Assembly: GCF_001425825.1 (NCBI RefSeq)
Contig: NZ_LMDM01000004.1
Location: forward strand, 78,404-142,403
Source: Rhizobacter sp. Root1238
GTDB lineage: Bacteria; Pseudomonadota; Gammaproteobacteria; Burkholderiales; Burkholderiaceae_C
Direction: 5' to 3'
Length of the DNA: 64,000 nt
A model generated the notes under the pieces. It saw only the letters and a program-made list of their open reading frames with translations, searched no databases and was not told the DNA's origin. Below, in pieces: positions 25,948 through 33,798 of this stretch; the first letter of the stretch is position 1, and the number at the start of each line of letters is the position of its first letter. Position numbers and translations under genes: made by a program.

Positions 25948-28214
25948 CAGCAGAGCTCCGGCACGGCGGGCACCGCCACGGCGCTGGCGTCGGCAAACGG
26001 GTTGGGCAGCGCGCGCAGGTCGTTCGGCGCGCCGGGGCCGTCGACGGCGATCACCGACAGCAGCTCCGGCAGCTGCCAGGCCTGCAGCGTGAGGACCTGC
26101 GCACCGTCGGCGGCGATCGAGGGCAGGCGTTGCCAGTCGTTGCCGTTGCGCTGGAACAGGTTGAGGCCGCGCAGTTCGTCGACGCCGTCGACGCGCGCGA
26201 CCTCCACCTCCAGCTCGCGGCTGCGCACCGCCCGGCCGAGCGGCCAGCCGGCCTGGCCGATGCCGCCGGGGGGCAGCGGCCACAGCAGCCGGCGCAGCGC
26301 TTCGCGCACGTCCAGCAGCACCTTGTCGCGCGCGAAGCCGTCGCGCAGCGTGACGGCCACCGAGAGGCCGAGCGCCACGTAGTCGCAGCCGATCACGTAG
26401 AGCTCGGTGGCGAGCGGCGTGCGTGCCGACAGGTGGGCGTGCAGGCGCTCGATGAAGGGCCGGTCGGGACGCGGGTTCGGCGCCGGGCCCAGCGGCGCGG
26501 CGGGCAGGGCCATCACGCTGACGACGCCCGGCACGCCGAAGCGGCGTTCGCGCGGCTTGAACTTCGGCAGCAGCTCGACGCGGCCGACGTCGACCGCCGG
26601 TGCGGCGAGGGCGAGGCGGCGGTAGTCGTCTTCGGTGACGGCGCGGTCGCCGTGGCGCAGGCGAGCGGGGATGCGGCGTTCGGCGAGTTGCAGGGTTTCG
26701 GCGTCTTCGCCGCCGGCGAGGGCGAGCGGCTGCAGCACCTTGATCGGCGGAGCGTTGCGGCCGTCGATCTGCAGCGCCTGCAATTCGGCCAGCGAGCCGG
26801 CGGGCAGGTTGCCGGCGCGGCCGCCGCCGAAGCGGCCGAAGGCCAGGCGCACGCGCATCTGCGCTTCCGGCAGGCGGCCGCGCACGCCGTCTCCGAAGCG
26901 CAGCGTGCCGGCTTCGGCGTCGAGCTGGTAGGCGGCGGCTTCGCGGGCGACGTCGGGGTCGGCGCTGATGGCGGCCAGGTCGTCGACGCGGGTCCAGTCC
27001 TGGTAGCCGCGGCCGGGCTCCTCGACCTGGATGCGCAGCGTGTCGGCGTCGACCGAGCCTTGCGGCAACGGGAACACCTGGTCGCCGGCGCCACTGGAGA
27101 CGCCGAGCACGCGGCCGGCCAGGCTGCTGCGCTGGTCGATCTCGACGGCGTTGATGCCGAGCCAGGCGAGCGACAGGTGCTGGACCGGTTCGCCGGGCTT
27201 CGGGCGCAGGCGCAGCCACGCGACGAGGCGGGCCGCGCGGTCGGGGTCGTCCAGGCGCGGCGGCACGTCGCCGACGCCGGCGCGGGCGTTGACGCCGACG
27301 TCGTTCGACGGCGCCCAGATCAGGCTCTCGTCGGGCAGGCGCAGGCGCAGCGTGCCGGCTTGCGCGAGGCCGAGGCTGGTGTCGCTGCCGCCGTCGATGG
27401 CGAGCGTGAGGTAGTCGGTCTCGAAGTCGTTGCGGCCGCGGGTGGTGATCTCCCACAGCACCGGCACGGGTGTCGGCGTGCTGGCGACGGTGTCGAGCGT
27501 GGGCGTGGCGAGGGCGGGGACGATGCCGAGCGAGAGCAGGGCGGGCAGGCCGACATCCTGTCCGCCGAGGGCCGCCTTGACGGCGCTGTTCGTGGCGGGT
27601 TGGTCGGCGGGGGTTTCGGCGCGCGGGGCGAGCAGGGCGATCCACAGCGCGCGGTCGGCGCTGCTGCCGAACACGTCGATGCCGGCGGGCTGGGCGCGGC
27701 CACCGGCGAACACCGGCGTGGTCTCGTAGGCCTTGAGGGCGCCGCTGATGCGGTGGATGCGGGCCAGGCCCTGCAGCATGTCGCTGCGGCGCGCGGATTC
27801 GGCGGCGGACAGCGGGCGCTTCAGGTAGGCCTCGGCGCTGATCGGCAGCACGGTGGTTTCGGACAGGGTCTCGAACGGCAGGGCGGCCTTGAGGCGGCCT
27901 TGCGGCGCGAGCGTGCAGGCGCTGCGCTCGCTGTCCTGCGCGAAGGCGAGCGAGACGATGCCGCGCGCCGGGCGGGCCGGTTGCAGGCCCATGCCCAGCA
28001 GCTTCAGGAAGACCAGCCGCTGGCGTTCGGGGACCAGGTTGGCGCGGTACAGCAGCGCGTCGCCGAGCCAGGCGAACAGCTCGATGAGCGTGCGGCCGGG
28101 GTCGCCCAGTCGCGGGTTCGTCCACTCCGGCGTGTGGGCGGGGATGCGGGCGACCAGGTCGTCGACGAGGTCGTCGAAGCGACGGTCGTCGAGTGAGGGT
28201 GGAAGTATCGGCAT
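25947..28214 (-). CDS. eCIS baseplate assembly protein J (Afp11-like)
   Basis: Baseplate wedge component that links the central spike to the sheath. The 755-aa protein opens with the family signature (FDDLVDDLVARIPAHTPEWTNP, GDPGRTLIELFAWLGDALLYRANLVPER, FLKLLGMGL). It contains a phage baseplate J core near the C-terminus (LRFGDGVRGRLPEAQMRV, RRIPARLRHGDRAVTEDDYRRLAL). The length is in the normal range of putative eCIS baseplate assembly proteins. It is preceded by the gp25 gene, as in Afp, PVC and MAC loci. Confidence 0.95.
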   Translation of the reverse strand: MPILPPSLDDRRFDDLVDDLVARIPAHTPEWTNPRLGDPGRTLIELFAWLGDALLYRANLVPERQRLVFLKLLGMGLQPARPARGIVSLAFAQDSERSACTLAPQGRLKAALPFETLSETTVLPISAEAYLKRPLSAAESARRSDMLQGLARIHRISGALKAYETTPVFAGGRAQPAGIDVFGSSADRALWIALLAPRAETPADQPATNSAVKAALGGQDVGLPALLSLGIVPALATPTLDTVASTPTPVPVLWEITTRGRNDFETDYLTLAIDGGSDTSLGLAQAGTLRLRLPDESLIWAPSNDVGVNARAGVGDVPPRLDDPDRAARLVAWLRLRPKPGEPVQHLSLAWLGINAVEIDQRSSLAGRVLGVSSGAGDQVFPLPQGSVDADTLRIQVEEPGRGYQDWTRVDDLAAISADPDVAREAAAYQLDAEAGTLRFGDGVRGRLPEAQMRVRLAFGRFGGGRAGNLPAGSLAELQALQIDGRNAPPIKVLQPLALAGGEDAETLQLAERRIPARLRHGDRAVTEDDYRRLALAAPAVDVGRVELLPKFKPRERRFGVPGVVSVMALPAAPLGPAPNPRPDRPFIERLHAHLSARTPLATELYVIGCDYVALGLSVAVTLRDGFARDKVLLDVREALRRLLWPLPPGGIGQAGWPLGRAVRSRELEVEVARVDGVDELRGLNLFQRNGNDWQRLPSIAADGAQVLTLQAWQLPELLSVIAVDGPGAPNDLRALPNPFADASAVAVPAVPELC

Positions 28215-28262
28215 GTCAGTGATCCATCGTCAGGGGCCAACATTCGGTGGGCGAGGCCTGCA

Positions 28263-28643
28263 TCACGCCTCCAGGTCCACGGTGACGTTCATCGCCGACG
28301 GCGCCCCGGTGCGCGCGAGCCGGTAGCCGATCTCGACCCGCACCTGGCTCGGCTGCCCGTCGACCTCCCAGACCTCGACGCCGTCGAGCAGGATGCGGCC
28401 CTCCCAGCGCGCCAGCGAGTCGCGCACCAGGTCGCGCATCTCGCGCCGCGTGGCCACGGTGTTCGGCGAATGCAGCAGGCGGTCCAGCCCGCCGCCGAAC
28501 TCCGAGCGCATCAGCTGCTCGCCGGGGCGCGTGCTGAGGATGATGCGGATCGCATCGCGCGCGCTCGTCGCGAGCTCCGGCCACTGCAGCCTGCCGTGTT
28601 CGTCGGGCAAGGGCAGCAAGGGCCATCCGATCAGCGGCTGCAT
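28263..28643 (-). CDS. eCIS baseplate wedge protein gp25/gpW (Afp9-like)
   Basis: A small (126-aa) lysozyme-fold wedge protein of the contractile-tail baseplate. Family motifs are ATSARDAIRIILSTRPGEQLMRSEFGGGLDRLL in the first half and REMRDLVRDSLARWEGRILLDGVEV in the second. The EFGGGL and LxRWExRI motifs are those used to initiate sheath polymerisation in the gp25 family. It is 9 bases after the membrane-anchored protein gene and 48 bases before gpJ. Confidence 0.95.
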   Translation of the reverse strand: MQPLIGWPLLPLPDEHGRLQWPELATSARDAIRIILSTRPGEQLMRSEFGGGLDRLLHSPNTVATRREMRDLVRDSLARWEGRILLDGVEVWEVDGQPSQVRVEIGYRLARTGAPSAMNVTVDLEA

Positions 28644-28652
28644 CGCATCACC

Positions 28653-30218
28653 TCACTTGGGCGGAATCTTCGGGAACGGCAGGCAGATCTTCATGAAGAA
28701 CAGCCAGCCGAACACCAGGTTGAACAGCGTCAGGAAAATGTTCAGCACGAGGAAGGCGCAGATCGTGATGATCGGGATGTTGAAGCCGCAGATCCACGTC
28801 AGCCCCAGCCCGCTGCTCGTGCCCTTGCCGTCCAGGATGTCCTTGGTCGCGCCCCCCAGCAGGCTCTGCAGCGACGGCGGCACCACGAACGCCACGTTCG
28901 GCTTCAAGGCGTTCATCAGGTTCTTGTCGCCCGGGTCGGGCAACGGGATCTGCACCGGAGCCGCACCGGCGCCCTCGTACCAGGGCGCGATCGTGAAAGG
29001 CTCGCTGGCCTCGCCCCAGACGATGCGCGACGGACACGGCCCGTCCGCCTTCAGCCGCACGAAGGCACGCAACACATAGCGCGCCGCCGGCTCGTCGAAG
29101 CGGCCCTGCTTGCCCTTCATCGCCGCGAAACGCGCCACCATCGCGGCATGCAGCGCGCTGCGCAGCGCGGCGGCCACCGGCGCCGGCAGGGCCGGCCAGG
29201 TCGACGGCATCTCCGCGCCGCCCGGCACGCTGCCACCCTGCAGCACGATGGCGTGGGCGCGCGCCAGGAAATCATCGGCCTGGACATGGCGCTGCGCCTC
29301 GCTGCCACGGCGCACCAGCGGCAACGCGATGCCATGCAGCGCCTGCTTCAGCGCGGCCACCTCGCTGCCGCCGTCGAACAGGTTGAACTCGGTGCCCAGC
29401 TGCCGCAGCAGCAACACGAAGCGCGCCAGCGTCGCGTCCGCACCGGCCGCCTGGCTGAGCGCGAACCAGCCCGGACTCAGCGGCTGGCCGGTGAACGGCA
29501 GCGCCATCGCCTCGCCATTCAAGGCCAGCACCAGGTGCTTGCGGAACGCATCCGACTGCGGCCCGAAATCCACCCCAGGCGCCGCTTCGAACACCGCGTC
29601 GGCCTCCGACAGCTCGCTGCTGATGGTCGGCACGATGCCGTAGAACAGCGTCTTGCCCGCATCGCCGCACACATCGGGCGGCGCCAGGTACATCGCGATC
29701 ACGTGCTCCTCGAGCAGGCTGTCGTCGTTCAGCCGCGCGATCCCGGCCAGCTGCCGGTCGATGTCGGCCACGCCGCTCAGGCCCAGTTGCAGCCGCTGCG
29801 CGGCCACCGGGTCGCGGTCGGGCCCGCCCACGCGCGACAGCGGCAGCCAGCCGCGCACGCGGCCCTTCGATCGCATCCAGCCCTCGGCCCGCCCCTGCGC
29901 GTCCAGCCGGCGCACCACCATGCCGGCGCCGGCCACGCGGGCCGGGTCGACGCGCGGCGTGCCCGGGGTGTCGCACCAGGCCTCGGTCAGGGCGATGTGG
30001 AACTGGCGCTGGATCGGCTGGAACAGCTTCAGCTGCCCCTTCGAATCCCGGGCCTTCGCGGCCAGGGCCTGCAGCCGTCCCCGGCCGGCGGCGCTGCGCA
30101 GGTCGTCCAGCGTCGCGGGCAGGAAGTCCTCGTCGCTGCGCTGCAGGATCGCAGGCTTGGCACCGCGGCCGGGCAGGTCGCGCGGCGCGCCGATCAGGAT
30201 GGTGTGGGTCGCATGCAT
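28653..30218 (-). CDS. eCIS-associated protein (521 aa) with C-terminal membrane segments
   Basis: I do not recognise the soluble part (residues 1-470), which contains FHIALTEAWCDTPGTPRVDP, MYLAPPDVCGDAGKTLFYGIVPTIS and RIVWGEASEPFTIAPWYEG. Residues about 476-515 form one long hydrophobic run (CGFNIPIITICAFLVLNIFL and on through FGWLFFMK), enough for one or two transmembrane helices, ending in a short KICLPFPKIPPK tail. There is no signal peptide. It lies between the spike and gp25 genes. Most Afp/PVC particles have no membrane part, so this protein may tether the particle to the inner membrane, as reported in principle for thylakoid- or membrane-linked CIS; this is inference. GTG 30227 overlaps the gpV stop (GTGA) and is an alternative start. 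Confidence 0.85.
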   Translation of the reverse strand: MHATHTILIGAPRDLPGRGAKPAILQRSDEDFLPATLDDLRSAAGRGRLQALAAKARDSKGQLKLFQPIQRQFHIALTEAWCDTPGTPRVDPARVAGAGMVVRRLDAQGRAEGWMRSKGRVRGWLPLSRVGGPDRDPVAAQRLQLGLSGVADIDRQLAGIARLNDDSLLEEHVIAMYLAPPDVCGDAGKTLFYGIVPTISSELSEADAVFEAAPGVDFGPQSDAFRKHLVLALNGEAMALPFTGQPLSPGWFALSQAAGADATLARFVLLLRQLGTEFNLFDGGSEVAALKQALHGIALPLVRRGSEAQRHVQADDFLARAHAIVLQGGSVPGGAEMPSTWPALPAPVAAALRSALHAAMVARFAAMKGKQGRFDEPAARYVLRAFVRLKADGPCPSRIVWGEASEPFTIAPWYEGAGAAPVQIPLPDPGDKNLMNALKPNVAFVVPPSLQSLLGGATKDILDGKGTSSGLGLTWICGFNIPIITICAFLVLNIFLTLFNLVFGWLFFMKICLPFPKIPPK

Positions 30219-30223
30219 GGGGG

Positions 30224-30919
30224 TCACCAGACGTTGCCCGCGCCGGGCGTGTAGCTGCTGCTGATCACGGCATTGGTGATCAGCGTCTCGCACTTGACGA
30301 TGCCGGAGAAGGTGGAGAGCGCCGCATCCACCTTCACCATGCCGGCCGACACCTCGACGTTCGCCGCCTGCACCGTCACCTTGGCGGCGGCGTTCACCGT
30401 GATGCCGGCGCTTTCGAGCTTGATGCTGTTGCCGTTGCTGTCTTCCAGCGTCACCGTGCCGGGCCCGTCCTTCAGCGTCAGCTTCTGCCCGCCGGGGGTT
30501 TCGAGCTGCAGGGTCTCCTGGCCGTCCTGGTCGTCCAGCGTGACGACGATGCCGTTCTTCGACTTGATGCGCTTGTAGCGGTTGCGCCCGCCCGACTGGA
30601 CGGCGGCCGGCGCCTTGGCCGCCCCGTTCCACAGCCCGCCGACCACCAGCGGGAAGCGTGCATCGCCCTGCACGAACAGCACCAGCACCTCGTCGCCCAC
30701 GTCGGGCAGGAAGCAGCAGCCGCGGTCGTCGCCGGCGAACGGCGCGACCACGCGCGCCCACATCGGCGCATCCTGCTGCGCGACGTCGTCGAAGGCCAGC
30801 AGCCTGACCTGCACCCGGTTGGCATGCAGCGGGTCGTCGAGCGAGCTGACGGTGGCCAGCTGGCCGTTGCCGGCGCCGGCCAGCAGCGATGCCGGGGAGA
30901 AGGGCATGTCGCGCTTCAT
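30224..30919 (-). CDS. eCIS spike protein, phage baseplate assembly protein V type
   Basis: Central spike that tips the inner tube. The 231-aa protein has an OB-fold gpV/gp5 domain (NRVQVRLLAFDD, PMWARVVAPFAGDDRGCCFLPDVGDEVLVLF, FPLVVGGLWNG) and then a repetitive beta-helix (IVVTLDDQDG, LTLKDGPGTVTLEDSNGNSIKLES, VTVQAANVEV) like VgrG spikes. No PAAR gene is seen in the window, so the beta-helix may itself form the tip. It starts 3 bases after the hub gene stop. In Afp8/Pvc8 the hub and spike are one fused protein; here they are separate. Confidence 0.93.
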   Translation of the reverse strand: MKRDMPFSPASLLAGAGNGQLATVSSLDDPLHANRVQVRLLAFDDVAQQDAPMWARVVAPFAGDDRGCCFLPDVGDEVLVLFVQGDARFPLVVGGLWNGAAKAPAAVQSGGRNRYKRIKSKNGIVVTLDDQDGQETLQLETPGGQKLTLKDGPGTVTLEDSNGNSIKLESAGITVNAAAKVTVQAANVEVSAGMVKVDAALSTFSGIVKCETLITNAVISSSYTPGAGNVW

Positions 30920-30922
30920 CGC

Positions 30923-32008
30923 TCAGCCCGCCAGCCAGGCGCACTCGGCGCTGAACTCGGTGCGGTAGCCCTGCTTCATGTCGAACAGGTGGCAGGCCTG
31001 CACCACGTAGAAGCTGTTGTCGAACTGCGGCGAGATGCCGGAGAGCCTGACGCTCGCGCCGACCCGCAACTGCGCGTTGCCCTCGGCCAGGCCTTCGGCG
31101 CGCACGAAGCGGCGCGCACGCTGGTCCAGTGCCGCCTCGGCCACCGCACGCGCCTCGGCAGCGCTGGCCACGGCCGGTGTCGACAGGTGCTCGGGCCGCG
31201 CGCCGAAGACGTCCTTCGCCCAGGCCAGGCCGCTCTTGCCGCGGCCCGGGCCGGCGTTGGCCAGGCTCGAGGCCTCGCCCTGGACGGCCGAGCCTTCGCG
31301 GGCGTTCCAGCCGGCGATGCTGACGGCGGTGGCCTGGTGCGCCAGGTCGGCGCAGACGCGCACGCGGGCCAGCTGGCTGTAGAGCGTCAGGTCGATGCTG
31401 CCGCGGCTGGCATCCTGCCGCGGCGCCACCTGCAGCTGCCGGCCCACCACCTGCAGGTCGGCATCGAAGCGCGCCAGCAGCCGGCGCAGGAAGCCGAGGT
31501 CGGTCTCGTTCAACTGCGCCCAGGTGGACACCGGCGCCGCGAGGCCGCTGACGCCGGCCGTCAGGCCCAGCCCGTCGGCGACGGCCTTCACCACGTCGGC
31601 CGGCGACATGTCGGCGTAGACCTTGCTGCGCCGGCCGCGCCGCGCGGCGGTCAATCCGTCCTCGGCCAGCACCACGAGTTCCGGCGGCGAGCCGTAGTTG
31701 CAGACCATCTCGAGCGCACTGACCAGGCCCTTGAAGATCTCGCGCGGGGTGGCCTCGTCGCCGCTGTAGACCGCGATCTCGGCGCCGAGCTTCAGCGTCG
31801 AATTACCGTCGAAGGCGAGTTCGGCCTTGCCGTCGCCGTTGGCGACCCATCCGACCAGGTGCAGCTCCAGCGTGCTCATGCCGCCTTCGGACTCTTCCAT
31901 CCGCAAGGCCGTCATCAAGGTGCCCAGCCGCTCGTCGGGCTGCCCGCCCAGGCGCAGCGTCGGGCGGGCGCTGAAGATCGCGGATCGGCTGAGGCTGGTT
32001 TCGGACAT
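30923..32008 (-). CDS. eCIS hub protein, phage late control D (gpD) family
   Basis: Forms the trimeric hub that joins tube and spike. The 361-aa protein has gpD features: ARPTLRLGGQ near the start, YSGDEATPREIFKGLVSALE, ADMSPADVVKAVADGLGL, TWAQLNETDLGFLRRLLARFDADL, and a C-terminal QVSLR-type strand region ending GYRTEFSAECAWL. ATG 32008 is the first methionine after the preceding small gene and gives the normal family length. Confidence 0.92.
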   Translation of the reverse strand: MSETSLSRSAIFSARPTLRLGGQPDERLGTLMTALRMEESEGGMSTLELHLVGWVANGDGKAELAFDGNSTLKLGAEIAVYSGDEATPREIFKGLVSALEMVCNYGSPPELVVLAEDGLTAARRGRRSKVYADMSPADVVKAVADGLGLTAGVSGLAAPVSTWAQLNETDLGFLRRLLARFDADLQVVGRQLQVAPRQDASRGSIDLTLYSQLARVRVCADLAHQATAVSIAGWNAREGSAVQGEASSLANAGPGRGKSGLAWAKDVFGARPEHLSTPAVASAAEARAVAEAALDQRARRFVRAEGLAEGNAQLRVGASVRLSGISPQFDNSFYVVQACHLFDMKQGYRTEFSAECAWLAG

Positions 32009-32039
32009 GGCGGGCTCGGGTTCGTTCGCAGCGCGGGGG

Positions 32040-32207
32040 TCAGTCGGCACAGAGGCGGGCGAGGCGCTCGTCGCGCAGCCGCAGCCACTGCTGCAACGGC
32101 TCGCGCAGGTCGTCGGGCTGCGCGGCCGGCGCCGCAGGCGCCGGGGTGGACTCGGCCGCGGGGTCGCGCTGGATGTCGGCCGAGACGTGTTCAAAGGTGA
32201 TGGCCAT
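32040..32207 (-). CDS. Small eCIS protein (55 aa), Afp6/Pvc6-sized
   Basis: A short gene in the gap between the tube-adaptor and hub genes. The product starts MAITFEHVSADIQRD, has an Ala/Pro-rich linker, and ends REPLQQWLRLRDERLARLCAD, a predicted amphipathic helix. It has the same codon style as its neighbours, and the ATG lies 5 bases after the adaptor stop. Afp6/Pvc6 is a similarly small protein of unknown function next to the tube-adaptor gene, so position and size support equivalence; sequence alone does not prove it. TGA occupies 32040-32042. Confidence 0.75.
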   Translation of the reverse strand: MAITFEHVSADIQRDPAAESTPAPAAPAAQPDDLREPLQQWLRLRDERLARLCAD

Positions 32208-32212
32208 GGGGG

Positions 32213-33319
32213 TCAGGCTCCGAAGTTGATGCGGGCATGCAGGTCGGCATCGGCACCGACCTGGGCCGACAGGCTGCCGCCGCCTTGCACGACGGCCCGG
32301 CCGCCGGCCGTGAAGGACGCGGCGCCGGCCAACCCGGGCGCGGGCAGCAGCGCGGCGCGTGCATCGGACACGCTGACGCCGGGCGCGACGCCGGCGCTGA
32401 CGCGCAGGCCGCTGAAGGACGCCCCGGCGGTGCTGGTCAGCGACAGGCCGGCGCTGCCGCCGATGCCGGCACCGAAGCTGCCGCCCAGCCCGCCGCTGAT
32501 GCCCCCACCGACCGCGCCACCGATCCCGGCGCTGAGCCCGCCACCGATGCCACCACCGATACCGCCGCCGATGCCGCCGCCGATGCCCACCCCCGCGCTC
32601 GCGCCGATGCCGGCGCCGAGCGACAGGCCGGCACTGGCGCCCACCGAGAAATCCGCCGCCGCGGCGAGGCTGATGCTTCCGCCGACGTCGAGCGAGGCAC
32701 CGGCGCCGAAGCGCAGGCTCGCCGCACCGTTGGCGCTGGCGATCGCACGCGCCGCCCGGGGGTCGCCGAGCGCATTCGCCACGTCGGCGGCACCGCGGCC
32801 CGGCGGCGCGCTCACCGGCTCCGGCTGGGCCTTGCGGTCCACCGCCGGGGCCGGGCTCTTGCTGCTCTGGAACTCGACCTCCTGGCTGGCCAGCGTCAGG
32901 CTGATGCTCGAGCGCAGCGGCACGCCGTCGGCCGAGAAGAAGTCGATCGTTTCCTTGAACTGCTCCACCACGCCGGCAAAGCTGTAGGCACCCCAGCCGA
33001 ATTCGACCTTGGGCGCGAACTTCTTGCTGCCGTCCTTGGCCGGCTTCAGCAGGCCCGCGATGTTGGCGGTGACCTCGCGCACGTTGCTGCCGGTGTCGGT
33101 GGTGTCGAACACGAGCGTCATCGTCAGCTTGGCGCTCGACTTCTTGACGAACTGGCGCGCGCCGTTGTTCGCGTTGCGGTCGTCGAACTCGGTGCTGATG
33201 CTGTATTCCAGCGACGCCGGGTTGAACTGCAGCTTGAAGGGCGTGCCGCCGGCACCGCTGCCTTCGAGGATCTTGAAGGTCGCAGCGGCGATGGCGCGGG
33301 GAGCGGGAAGCCAGGGCAT
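32213..33319 (-). CDS. eCIS tube adaptor (Afp7/Pvc7-like) with glycine-rich C-terminal extension
   Basis: Residues about 1-160 match the CIS tube protein N-terminal domain that links tube to hub: LQFNPASLEYSISTEF, LTMTLVFDTTD, PKVEFGWGAYSFAGVVEQFKETIDFFSADGVPLRSSISLTL. In most relatives a LysM domain follows. Here it is replaced by ~200 residues of low complexity, including a run of GIGGG repeats near 243-270 and many alternating Gly/Ala/Ser/Leu. The repeats look like a glycine zipper. ATG 33319 lies 9 bases after the tube 2 stop. Length 368 aa. Confidence 0.88.
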   Translation of the reverse strand: MPWLPAPRAIAAATFKILEGSGAGGTPFKLQFNPASLEYSISTEFDDRNANNGARQFVKKSSAKLTMTLVFDTTDTGSNVREVTANIAGLLKPAKDGSKKFAPKVEFGWGAYSFAGVVEQFKETIDFFSADGVPLRSSISLTLASQEVEFQSSKSPAPAVDRKAQPEPVSAPPGRGAADVANALGDPRAARAIASANGAASLRFGAGASLDVGGSISLAAAADFSVGASAGLSLGAGIGASAGVGIGGGIGGGIGGGIGGGLSAGIGGAVGGGISGGLGGSFGAGIGGSAGLSLTSTAGASFSGLRVSAGVAPGVSVSDARAALLPAPGLAGAASFTAGGRAVVQGGGSLSAQVGADADLHARINFGA

Positions 33320-33327
33320 GGTCGTCC

Positions 33328-33798
33328 TCAGGCGAGCAGCAGGCGCAGGCCTTCGTGCGCCAGGTGGAGTTCTTCGATGCCGACGTCGGTGCCCTTGGCG
33401 TTCAGGTCGGCGGCCTTGAACTTGACGGGCAGGCAGCGGTCCAGCCCCCAGGTGATGACGGTGGCGCCCGCGCTGTTCTGCACCGCGATCTGGGCCGCGA
33501 GCCGGAAGGCATGGCCACCGGCACCGACCAGCTGGAACCAGGTGTAGAGGTCGCGCGTGCTGGTCATGCCGCGCTTGAGCACGACGGTCGCGAAGCTCAC
33601 CGCACCGGGCCGCTGCGTCGAGCCGTAGTTGACCCCGCCGGACTTGATCAGCTTGGGCTCCATCGTCGCCTCCAGCCCGCTGCATTCGGCGAACGCGCCG
33701 CCGCACACCCTGATGGCGCCGGACTGGCCGCTGTCCACGCGCTTGAACGACAGCTCGAAGCGGAAGACGTGCAGCGGGGCTTCGGTCTCGATGCTCAT
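33328..33798 (-). CDS. eCIS inner tube protein 2 (gp19/Afp5-like)
   Basis: A 156-aa tail-tube subunit of the gp19/Hcp-like fold: FRFELSFKRV, FAECSGLEATMEPKLIKSGG, VLKRGMTSTRDLYTWF and WGLDRCLPVKFKAADLNAKG. It differs from tube 1 in its N-terminus and probably forms the hub-proximal ring, as Afp5 does. Its ATG overlaps the stop of sheath 2 (ATGA). Confidence 0.93.
   Translation of the reverse strand: MSIETEAPLHVFRFELSFKRVDSGQSGAIRVCGGAFAECSGLEATMEPKLIKSGGVNYGSTQRPGAVSFATVVLKRGMTSTRDLYTWFQLVGAGGHAFRLAAQIAVQNSAGATVITWGLDRCLPVKFKAADLNAKGTDVGIEELHLAHEGLRLLLA

Noticed and set aside
32480-32600. Short tandem DNA repeats (gccgccgatgcc units) that might be a CRISPR or satellite
   Set aside because: They are in frame and encode the GIGGG repeats of the tube adaptor; spacing is too short for CRISPR.
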